This document shows positions 25,014 through 34,582 of a DNA stretch of 64,000 bases, piece after piece. The position numbers were made by a program, and so were the translations under genes. The stretch is from positions 62,001-126,000 of the forward strand of contig KN817617.1 of the NCBI GenBank assembly GCA_000827495.1, written 5' to 3'. The notes under the pieces were generated by a model. That model worked only from the letters and a program-made list of their open reading frames with translations. It made no database searches and had not been told where the DNA came from. This stretch comes from Hypholoma sublateritium FD-334 SS-4 (taxonomy: Eukaryota; Basidiomycota; Agaricomycetes; Agaricales; Strophariaceae). The first letter of the stretch is position 1. Each line of letters opens with the position of its first letter.

Positions 25014-25680
25014 TCACTGAACGAGGCATAATGTAAGTAAGCGAGTCGAATTCATAGGAAACGCGACGTACGAAAGTGAGAGCAGCTCCCTTGGTCTTCT
25101 TCTCACCGCCGAGCTCAAAGCTGTAAATTGGATTAGTCACGATCCAGCGGATAGTAGCAATGATAGACGCACTGCTTGCAACGCTTCAGAGTAAGTTGCA
25201 TTTTGTATTTGCATACTGTGCATTCCAGACGCAACACAACCTTCTTGGTGGTCTTGGCCTAGATAGACGATGGCACGATTAGAGCCTACATCATTTGCAC
25301 TGAAATTCGATGCGCACCTTCTTGTGGAAGACAGGCTTAGTTTGACCACCATATCCTGACTGCTTTCTGTCGTAACGGCGCTTTCCTTGCGCGAAGAGGG
25401 AGTCCTTGCCCTTCTTGTATTGGGTCACCTTATGAGGGCTGTTTTGTGGTCCTGTCAATTGCGATTTCCTGCATTACGACAGCAACCAGACATACGTGTG
25501 CTTCTTGCATGCCTTGCCCTTGCAGACTGCGCAAGATGCCCATGTGAGCGTGCCACTTTACGCATTTTTTAAGAATCCTACTCACAAGTCCTGCGTGTTC
25601 TAAAGTTCGAAATTTAAGAATCAGCATTTTCCCCAAACAATACACGCATCGCTACGGCGTACTTGGGAATGTTGACCATC
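25014..25680 (-). CDS. RPL42: 60S ribosomal protein eL42 (L36a/L44)
   Basis: Large-subunit protein near the E site. The spliced product is 106 residues, the family length: [20 protein letters not shown], then [60 protein letters not shown], and it ends [21 protein letters not shown]. Paired Cys-x-x-Cys-type ligands (FCKGKAC and ECTVC) are present. There are at least five introns in under 670 bp. The second exon is only 14 nt (25586-25599). The last intron separates the final Phe codon from the stop, so the last coding exon contributes only TGA at 25014-25016; reading through instead would add residues no family member has. Residue 56 is Pro (GGQTKPVF), the form associated with cycloheximide sensitivity. 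Confidence 0.95.
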
Positions 25681-25947
25681 TTGCTGGCGACGACGACGAC
25701 GGGGCTTTGGTCCTTTGGATTGTGTTGATCACTTCGTCGGGAATCGCCGCGCCGAACCGACCTGTACAGTTTTAGACATTAAGGTTCAAACCCGTCGGCG
25801 AAACCCGGATTTCGGCATCTCCGGCATTGCTGTGCCATTCAAACCTTCCTCTCGACGCCTGTTGTAATTCACCAATATCTGATACGTGTTACTACAAGAA
25901 TACAAAATACGCCTATAAGTACAACGACAGCTTAAGGCCTCAACAGT

Positions 25948-27247
25948 TCAAGACCTTTCTTCGGAACACACGAAATTGATCAGCGCGTTGAACGCGACTG
26001 GCTCAATCCGGCCCCTTTCGTCGCCTATTTTGTTCAACGCATTCCACGCCTGTGAATAGACATCTCGAGAGAAGCAGCCAAACACGGTGTAGTCCTGGTT
26101 GCGCTCGCTCTCAAGGCGCGAATGGTATTCGACGACGTAGGCCATCGCAGGCTCGCATTGGAACAAGGACGAAGCAATGCCGTCGACTCGTCGGTTGCCG
26201 ACGAGCGCGAGTGCTTTTTCAATGCGATCGTGGTTCCCCTGCGAGGGGCCCAGAGCCATCCACCAATTCGCGCTCTTGAGGTTGACGATAGTCGCTACTT
26301 TTTGCTGTGCACAGGCAATGAGATTGCGGAGCTTATTCACGTTGATCATTCGCTCGTCGGGCTGCAACGAAGGTGAGTACCTTCACGTAAAAAGCGAAAT
26401 ACATGCGCACGAATTGAAAGAGTTTCATGTACTGAACGAGCGAGTTGGTTTTGTCTTGTTCAGCCTGCATCGCCTCTTTGACGCCTCGTAGCTCGCCCTT
26501 CAAAGCATCTAGCTCAGCCGCCAGCACCTCATTGGCCTGCTCCAGCTCCTGGATTTTCTGTCTGCTTGCCGCGTAGTCTGTATCGCCACCACCCGGAATG
26601 CTTTTCAAGCGCAGCAGCTCCTCCTTTTCGCGGCGCCTCTCCTCGCGTTCCAACGCACGTTCATCTCGTTCTTTCTTGCGCTCTTGTCTCTCCTGTGCAC
26701 GCTCGTCCATCTCTCGTCGGCGCTGGGTCCGTTCCTGCTCCCTCTCGGTCCTCTCAAGCATGCGCTCCTCCCGGTCCTTCTTACGTTCCGCTGTCCAATT
26801 GATCCCGGAGTCGGGCTCAACGAACACAGCGCTAGGCTCCACTTGACGCCGGCTTGTAGTCTGGCTGGTGGTGTCGCTAGAGTTGGCCCATCGCCCCTGC
26901 TCTGGCAGTGACGCCGGGGGCTGCTGCGCTGGGGTCATCTGCGGCGGAAGGGGTGCATACGCCTGGGCCGGGGCCCGCCCACGGACGAAGGTATCGCTCT
27001 GCCCGTTCTGTGGCGCCTCCTCCGGAATCGTGGGGTCGCCGCTGCCCTGCTGCGCCATTCGTATTGCGCGTTTGCGGGCGTTGTCGTACTGGTATCCCAC
27101 CCCATTGGTATCGCTGTTATCAGACGTGGTGTATGATACCTCCAGTGGGGCGGCGCTCTCTCTCCCGCTGCTGCGAGTGCTATCACTGGCAGGGGACAGT
27201 GTATGCCGTTGCGGTAACTGTGCGTTCGAATACATCTTTTCTGCCAT
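25948..27247 (-). CDS. Coiled-coil protein of unknown function
   Basis: Not recognised. About 408 residues in two exons: 27247-26431 and 26361-25948, joined by a 69-bp intron with donor GTGCGC and acceptor TTGCAG that keeps frame (..LFQF-PDERMINVNK). The first in-frame ATG is at 27247 (MAEKMYSNAQLPQRHTLSP). The N-terminal ~150 residues are rich in Ser, Thr, Pro and Gln and probably disordered. They are followed by a highly charged Glu/Arg helix (ERTEREQERTQRRREMDER and related stretches) and then a leucine-rich coiled coil (IQELEQANEVLAAELDALKG). The compact C-terminal ~135 residues look folded (LKSANWWMALGPSQGNHD, EPAMAYVVEYHSRLESER). The layout suggests a cytoplasmic scaffold or trafficking factor, but this is only inference. 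Confidence 0.75.
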
Positions 27248-28131
27248 GCCATGCACCGCTGATCAGTGTCCCGCGCCGCGCTATGCAGACGTACCTGCCC
27301 ACCTATACTCTGCCGACAATCCTGCCTCGTCGTACGTGGTCAAGGGAGAGCGATGGGAGCCTGGGACGATGCCAACTGATTAGCCGCTGGGCTTATCAAT
27401 AGCTGCTAGAATAGGGTCCTGGCGCTTCGCCGACCGTCCACGGGACCCCCGGCCTGGGAGCGTCGGTGACACTTTCCGTGCCCCAATCACTCATACCGCC
27501 TGATATGCTCTGATATAGGGACGGCGGGGCGCCATTTGCCCAGCCTCATGGTCTGCCAGCTGTGCTGTGCCGAGTGGCATGTTCTAAATTTGGGCTGCGA
27601 TGACAGTCGCACAGTCTATCTTCCGGCTTCAGACTCTTTAATAAGACAGGAGGTCCGATGCACAGGGTAATAATATGTTCGAGCTATTGCCTCTCGCTCC
27701 ACTGTGTACATAGGAATGATTAATGGTCCGCGACCGGTAGAAACCCCATACGTTTGCCTGCGGGCTGTTTTCTTGCAGAACACATTTCTAATTTAGTACT
27801 CTCCCTTCTATGGGATGTTATTCATCGATCCTGGCTTATCGTTAACGTTGTGCAACGAGCAGCGGCTTACGCTTTGCGAGATAAATGCCTACAGGACCTA
27901 AAATCGATTGCTATATATAGTAAAATATACCTTTTATAAGAACTCTCACCTCCATTTTGCATTGCGGCAGCCTATAACATTTGATAAGATCACTCACTTG
28001 TTTTACATGTGGACCGTGATGCAGCGCAAGGGGCCTTTCAGTTAACTTTGTACTATGTAGTATAGTAGTAGCCTATTGGCAGTGGGCACCTGTTATACTG
28101 CAAGAAATCAACCCCAGCGAAAAAAAAGAAC
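27248..28131. other. Intergenic, coiled-coil gene to tRNA-Asp
   Basis: About 880 bp holding the promoter of the minus-strand coiled-coil gene, and the 3' flank of the tRNA. The first ~350 bp is GC-rich, the rest AT-rich. No gene recognised apart from the Pol III terminator next to the tRNA. Confidence 0.45.
28120..28127 (-). terminator. RNA polymerase III terminator of tRNA-Asp
   Basis: On the minus strand a run of eight T residues begins four bases after the last base of the tRNA. This is the usual position and form of a Pol III stop signal. Confidence 0.85.
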
Positions 28132-28202
28132 TCTCTGCCTGGGAGTTGAACCCAGCTTTCGCGCGTGACAAGCGCGTGTACTAACCGATATACTAGCAAA
28201 GA
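28132..28202 (-). tRNA. tRNA-Asp (anticodon GTC)
   Basis: 71 nt and intronless. The acceptor stem pairs TCTTTGC with GCAGAGA in seven pairs, including one T-G wobble. The D arm TAGTATATCGGTTAGTA supplies the A box. The anticodon stem CGCGC/GCGCG closes the seven-base loop TTGTCAC with anticodon GTC. The T arm is CTGGG TTCAACT CCCAG and supplies the B box. The D arm and the overall pattern are those of eukaryotic cytosolic tRNA-Asp. A T8 terminator follows. Confidence 0.95.
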
Positions 28203-28360
28203 CGATATCATCGGGCGGAGTGATGGCACCTAGACACGAGGCTCTTTCTTACTTTCATTGTCCAAAGATATGAAAACTGGTATGCTATTGACGATCTCAT
28301 TCCACTTTAAAGTCCTATTCTTACAGGTATAAACGACCGCCAGACCCCGACAGCTGCTGT

Positions 28361-30759
28361 TTAACACTGGCGCGAGAACCCAGTCTGCCCCGACGGCACC
28401 GCTTCAGCTGACTCGCGGATGTCTCCAAAGTTGGCGCTCTCCGGGCGGGCGTCGTCGTGGTCGGGCTGAGTAGGGAGCTTGGTCGATGCGATAGCGGCGA
28501 AGATCGCGCCGTCTTTCCCTGTGGTTTAAAATTGCCCATCAGACCGCGTACCGCTACAGGTATTTGAAATTATAATACCTTGCAAAGACTCGGTGATTGT
28601 AAGGATGTCGACAATGAAGCGCTCGATAAGGTCCTCGCTGAGCGTCTCGCGTACTAGGGAAAAGATCATTTTAGCATTTTTTTTTTTGCAAACCAAGTGA
28701 ATTGTATTTCACTTACCGACTACACGTAGGATCTCGACGGTCTCTGCGCCAATGGGTGCCTATGAAATAAAGTGTGACTGTCAAACATCTGCTAACGGCG
28801 CAGAAATAAACAAAAACGTACGTTATAATTGGGGACAATCCACCCTTTAGTTCTCAGGAGTGTCTGTAGTTACATAAATATTTCTTCAGAGCCTGCCGCA
28901 CACATGCAAGCCGCGCAGAAGACCCACCTGAATCCATTCTTGCTGAACATTGGGATTCTCCTTCTTGAACTCGTCCGAGAGCCTGGGTAAGATTTGAGAT
29001 GGTACTCATCCATAAAGAAATATGGTGTATATACCGGAAGGCGACGACGGGGAGTCCCGCCTCATAGAATTCCGGATCGTCTTCGTCAATATGACCTTTT
29101 CGATTCGGGGTGCTTGGGCGTTTTTCAGGGCTGACTGGGCGGTGTATGTTGCTGAGAACCTAATAATAACGTGAAAGTTTAGAAAAAGAGCCAGTGATAC
29201 AATTGCTGTCATAATCACCGTGAAATAAGTACTTTCTAAAGCACGCGACAGCATGCGGGAATTCCGCATGTCCTTGAACGCAATCTTTTTGTAACCGTCG
29301 AAACCGAGATTGAGGAAATTGTACATTTGTGCAATGATAGGTGCCGCTGGCTTAGAGAAATTCCTGTTAAATACACTCATATAAGTCAGGAATATGTTCA
29401 AAGGAAAGTGCGACATACAATGTGAATGAATACTCAACGCTGCCGAGGTAGTCTAGTAAAATTATCAATGCGAGTGAACAGTCAAGTAGAAAGAGTACCC
29501 ACGCAATTCAAAGACCAAGTCGCGATGCAAGTAGCTCTCGTCTCTCCAGAGCACCCAACCCAATCCGGCGTACACCAGGCCGAACTTGTGCCCAGACGTG
29601 TTAATAGAAACAACACGAGGCACTTCAAAGTTCCATTTCAAGCTGGGGTGTGCGAATGGCGCAATAAACCCTCCAGAGGCGCCGTCCACGTGGATGGGGA
29701 TATCCAGGCCAGTGCGTTCCTGCAGGTCGTCGACTGCACAGCGCAAGCCGCGTGACGCTCAGCTCGCATGTTCTTCCCTGGATTATATGGGAAAAGACAT
29801 ACGCAAGCTGCTCATCAAGGCGACATCTTCGTAATGCCCTGTGTATGTGCTTCCTAGAATGACAATAACCCCGATGGTGTTCTCATCGATAAAGGGGATG
29901 GCGTCGTGAGGATCCATGATAAATCCATTGGTCTCCTTCACGGGTACCAAGCGCGTTTCAACGTCAAAGTATCTGGGAGAACCGTTAGACCGCTCTCACG
30001 ATAAGGAAAAGCCAATCTTACCTCGCGAATTTTTCGAGGGCAACTTGAGCATTGGATCCAAAAACAATGTTAGGGTGGTAGTGGTCCTTTCCAGCGGCCT
30101 TGCGACTTTCTTGCCAGCGCTTCTTCATTGCAAGCCCACCCAGCATAATAGCTTCCGAAGATCCAGCAGTGGCAGTACCAATCGCTTTACCGTCCTTTGG
30201 GGCTTTCCACAGATCAGCCACTAAAGGAAAATAAAATGGCGCCAAAATGAGCATGTTTCAACTCAAGTCAAATGAAGCCTAACACGCACTCATTGAAACG
30301 CAGCGGTTGTGGATAAGCGACGCGGCAGGATATTCATCGAGATCAACGATATTCTTATTGATGTTCTCCATGATGAGCTTGTTGGCATCCTCCGGCATCC
30401 ACGTATGGACGAAGCTACAGCACATGCCTTATAATCTCTCCGTAAATGTATGTAGCATGGACTTACGAAGCCAGATTGAGCAACGGGTTTCCATCGAGGG
30501 CCGTCTCGTCATGCAGAAGCTGGTACGCCGCCTTAGAATTGATGCCGGTCCTGGGTATCGTGTATTTGGGCACGTTCGCGGCGTCCTCATCGCGACGCCA
30601 CGTCTGGTGGAGGCCTTTGCGCGATCCGGCACTGGAGTGCTTCCGGTGGGGGTGGTTTTTGCATTTTTCAATGAGCGCTTCCGCGTCAACTAGGAACTAA
30701 ATCAGTGTCAGGAAATATTAATGTCAGTGTTCGAACACACCGTGACGAGACAAAGACAT
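28361..30759 (-). CDS. Glutamate decarboxylase (PLP-dependent)
   Basis: Converts glutamate to GABA in the cytosol, feeding the GABA shunt. The start ATG at 30759 encodes MSLSRH and is spliced to [17 protein letters not shown]. Family segments follow: [95 protein letters not shown], and the PLP lysine in [18 protein letters not shown]. Further exons give [31 protein letters not shown] and [20 protein letters not shown]. After a last intron the C-terminus reads [20 protein letters not shown] and ends GQTGFSRQC with stop at 28361. About ten short introns. All catalytic motifs are present. No calmodulin-binding tail was recognised. Confidence 0.95.
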
Positions 30760-31229
30760 TGTGAATGGTAAGGATCAAGGAGAAATGGGGAGACCTTTAA
30801 TAGGATGTCGGTGCTTTATCGATGATCAGATTCTGGGTTTTTACCAACATATACTGATGACGTCTTTGGAATGACGAGGCCTAGCCTAGGAACCAAGAAT
30901 TACCTAACTACATACACCGAGTGGCATAAAATACCCCACAATCTATTCATAGACTAACCGTTCAAACGTTCAAAGCCATATTGTGAACCTCCATGAATTC
31001 ACTGATGAAAAGATATATAATGCTTGGACTCATAGATAGATTTCGCTGCACACTAGGCCACACCAGAGCAATCCAGACATAAATTGGCGGAGCACCCAAG
31101 GAGTACGCCCAATGAGCGGTTTGCGGTTTGTGCGGCAATCATTTCAAATATAGACGACTTATTCAGGGAAAACGTTTATAATAGGCTGACACCGTCGACA
31201 AACCCGAGGGGCAGCAGGGGGCGGCACTG
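30760..31229. other. Intergenic upstream of glutamate decarboxylase
   Basis: About 470 bp, AT-rich, containing the promoter of the glutamate decarboxylase gene. No gene recognised; ORFs on the plus strand here are short and continue antisense to the possible exons at 31230-31660. Confidence 0.4.
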
Positions 31230-31660
31230 TCAGAGCTCAACCATGCCGGCTTCGACGCGTATTGTTGTCATCTCCGGATTCTGGATGTTTCGCGAAGCAG
31301 CTCTGGACTTAGTTTGTGATACATACACGTTTTTCCAATCTCTTCCAATGGATAAATATTCTGAGTCCGCTCGTGGAGTCAATATGAGCGCTCCGAATCC
31401 AACCCTCAGCTCCGCGGAGTGCTAATCTCGGAACTCCCTACTACCTCTTTGATTTCAACTTGTAAGTATCAGATACCAGGTTACTTCCACTGGCAGTACA
31501 TCATCTGGTCGTTGTCCATGTTGTCGCATATATACTCGGTGTGCAGAAGAGAGGGAAAGCTGAAACGAGTAGACTCTCCGCATGGGCCTTCCACTCTAAA
31601 CTCCACTTCGCCTTCATACGACCCTACAAATTGGGATGACGGCTGCTCAGTAATTCATTA
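31230..31660 (-). CDS. Possible unrecognised two-exon coding segment
   Basis: Two open stretches join in frame on the minus strand. The first (about 31660-31487) reads ITEQPSSQFVGSYEGEVEFR and ends ..NDQMMYCQWK at a GTAACC donor. The second, after an AG acceptor near 31412, begins VGFGALILTPRADSEYLSIG and runs to a stop at 31230 (..RVEAGMVEL). No start codon or upstream exon was found before the neighbouring S9 peptidase stop at 31765, and no family is recognised. It could be the remnant or 3' end of a small gene, or chance. The opposite strand is also open over part of it. Confidence 0.3.
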
Positions 31661-31764
31661 CATACTATAAGAGCCAGAACAAGCGACCTATCAAAATACA
31701 CATCTTGATTGCAGGCAATACATAAGAATTCCAAATTATGTAAGTGTGCGTTGTCGAGCCGCTT

Positions 31765-34052
31765 TCACTTGAGATATAAACGGAGGTGTTCCAGTATCCT
31801 TTGGAAAACATCCACAGTGTGCGCATGCTCCTTGAAATCATGTTCTTCCCTAGGATATATGACTAGTGTTGGCTTCACTTTTGTCTGACCTTCCCTCTCG
31901 ATGCCACGAAGGAATGCGACCGCCTGCGTCACGGGCACGCGCGGATCTTCTTTTCCATGTAAAATGAGAATGGGGGCTGTCACATTCTTAACGTCCTTGA
32001 TAGGGCTCCCCCTCAGGTAAAGCGGATCGCCTGGTGTCCACGGAGCACCACCAGCAAGCGCAGCCTCACATCCGCTCAGTTAGAGGTTTGCTTTTCCAGA
32101 GACAGAATAGGACTTACCTCTCCATCAGGTATGTCGCTTTGAGCTGCCATGAATCCCCAGTCACTGACCCCGGCACCCATCACACCAACTTTGAACCTGT
32201 TTCCGGGCCGAGTGCAACCCCATGCCGTTTCGAATCCCCCTTGACTCCAACCACCTATTCCAACGCTACTGTGTGGGCCTGCGACTCCTTGCGAAACGGC
32301 CGCTTCAATCATTGCCTCGATATCATCCCAATCTGATGTCCCGACTCCACCTTGCGCAGCCATGGCAAAATCGTTTCCACGGCCAGTACCTGTTTGATAT
32401 TAATTTTATTTATTAGTGTTATAGATGGTATCGATGGTGGACGGTCCACTCACTGCCACGATAATTCGGAGATAAAACTAGATACCCGTTAGACGCCAGG
32501 AAGGGGCGCCAGGTAGAATATCCGGCTAAACCGATGTCAGTAAATCAAAGAGTTTAAAGCAAATTGGTCTTCACTCAGAAGCAAGGATAATATGTCGCGC
32601 CTGGAAGAGTGAAATACGGGTTAAATCGCCCATATTGAGGTCGTGTCATACAGGTCTGAACTTACGCAGAGGGCCCTCCATGCGGATAGACGAAAACTGG
32701 CAGGGATCGTGGATCAGCGTTCTCGGGATATGTGATAACCCCTTCCAGTTCCACGCCGTCAGCCCCGGTCCAGTTAAATGGCTTGAAGATAAGAGGAGTC
32801 TTCGACTGATACCACAAATTATGCGATGACAACTTCTTGGATATCGTTCCAAGTCGGTTGAATTCTGTGACTCCAGACCATATATCTTGAGGTTGACCGG
32901 AAACTCCTGAGCTTCTGACGGCAACAAAGACATATGTCCCTTGAGAAGTAAGCGTCATATCCCACTCTCCCTCTACGGAGTAATCCAAAGGTGCGTCGAA
33001 AGCCGTGAAAACTCTATTTTCTTCGTCGTATACATCGAATTTGGTGAGGAACCCTTCCGCGACCTGGACGGCGAATTGCGAATGCATCCCAAGATCAACG
33101 ATACTGCTGACATCGTTCGTAGTTCCATACGCCAGATGGGTGGCGGAGGCTCCAGCGGAGGACGGCCGGGACCATAAACACGTCGAAGAGCAGAACATCG
33201 AGGGTTCCATACCTTGAAGGAATACAAAGCCGCCCGATTCTCTCCATATAGTATGAGAAGCAGGCATACGGGCGTAGGTAAAGTTGCCAAGCTCGTCTAT
33301 CTTTCCGGAGATGGAGACGGTTTGTTCTTTCACAGGGAAATCATGACTTTCGAGATCCCGATGATTGAGAAGGCGATAGACAATGGCTGAGCCGTCCGAA
33401 CTCCACGAGAATGAATCGACGTGCGCTGAAAGATGCACTAGAGCCTTCATACCGCTGCTATAAGAATATAATCGCATTACGATGGGGTGTGCAACTAAGA
33501 TAAAAACGCTCTGTACCTCATATCCAGCGATTCGCGCAGATCAATTAATTGCAACGTCGTGTACGCATCTTGTTCTTGTTCTCTCCAGACAACGATAGGG
33601 TCCTTTCCGTCTTTCTTTGCTTTTTTTACTTCAACGGTAAATGCCACAAAATAACCGTTGGGAGAGATCGAATAGGACACAACTCCATGTTCCTTATCGA
33701 GATCTGTGATCCGAACCACGCTGCTCTCTGATGTTTCGAGAGACAGAGTGAACAGCTGCGAGAGGCCACCAGCATCCTCGCGGTCGGACAGGAAGAAGAC
33801 CCTTGACGTAGTGGGATGGAAAGAAGGTGAGTAGTCGCGGTAGGTTCCCGACGTCACCTTTCGGGCGCTTTCCTCTCGAGAGGTTTCCGCTGACCAAAGC
33901 GCGGATGCCACATGCTCCCCGAGCTTGTGCGCTGGCCGCACAACATATACTACGTTCGCGCCATCCTTGGATATCTTTATGTCCTCGATGTGCTCTGCTC
34001 CGGCAAGTTCCTCTGGAGTGATCGGTGTTTTTACGTCATGGAGGGCACTCAT
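31765..34052 (-). CDS. S9-family (prolyl oligopeptidase-type) serine peptidase
   Basis: Cleaves short peptides; acylaminoacyl- or dipeptidyl-peptidase-like. The true ATG is at 34052 (MSALHDVKTPITPEELAGA). The N-terminal ~400 residues form a beta-propeller-like region: DIKISKDGANVVYVVRPAHK, YSPSFHPTTSRVFFLSDRED, HVDSFSWSSDGSAIVYRLL. The C-terminal alpha/beta hydrolase domain starts around SLPVFVYPHGGPSA (oxyanion region), followed by GRGNDFAMAAQGGVGTSDWD. It has the nucleophile in GIGGWSQGGFETAW, the Asp in LHGKEDPRVPVTQAV and the His in IYPREEHDFKEHA. The stop is at 31765 after LEHLRLYLK. Several short introns lie between 33480 and 32000. No signal peptide is seen, so it is probably cytosolic. 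Length (about 660-690 residues) fits the family. Confidence 0.9.
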
Positions 34053-34582
34053 TGTGCTTGACTGGCGTACGCTTCGTAAACGGTGAGAATGTGACACGCT
34101 ACAGCCCCAGAAAGCACCGGAGTATCAGAGACTGCAATAGGAAGCGCTAGGAAGGGAATCCTCACTAGCAATTAGGGAATGTGTACCGACTTTATAAGGC
34201 GGGTCGACTCAGACGCAAGACAGATGACCAGAAAGCTAAATAAATCACAAACCAACTGTCCCACTTTTTCTCACGAGAAGGCAAGGACGGGAAAGTAGCA
34301 ATTACCAGCATGCATGACGCCAGAACTGCGTGCGCAGTATTGACCTACAACCCGAGTTATATTGTACGAGAACATAACTGCGGCAAGGCATGCCAGGCAT
34401 TGATGTGTGGATGTAGAATTGCGGCTGCTCCGGCTCCTTGTTCTGTCTGGTTATGATCTAGTCAACTCATGATAGTATATTAAGCGATAACAAAAACAAA
34501 AACACTTACCGAAACCCAAACAAAGGTGACTAGCATCGGAGAACCCCTCATAACCGACCTATCTTTCGAGTTACGTCTTCGC
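34053..34582. other. Intergenic, S9 peptidase to SEC5
   Basis: About 530 bp upstream of the peptidase gene and downstream of SEC5. Nothing recognisable on either strand. Confidence 0.45.

Noticed and set aside
25785..25830. ggttcaaaccc resembling a tRNA B box
   Set aside because: No matching stems or A box at the right distance; only the tRNA-Asp at 28132 folds properly.
34053..34097. An upstream start for the S9 peptidase at 34097
   Set aside because: The codon there is GTG, not ATG; the first ATG in frame is at 34052 and matches the family.
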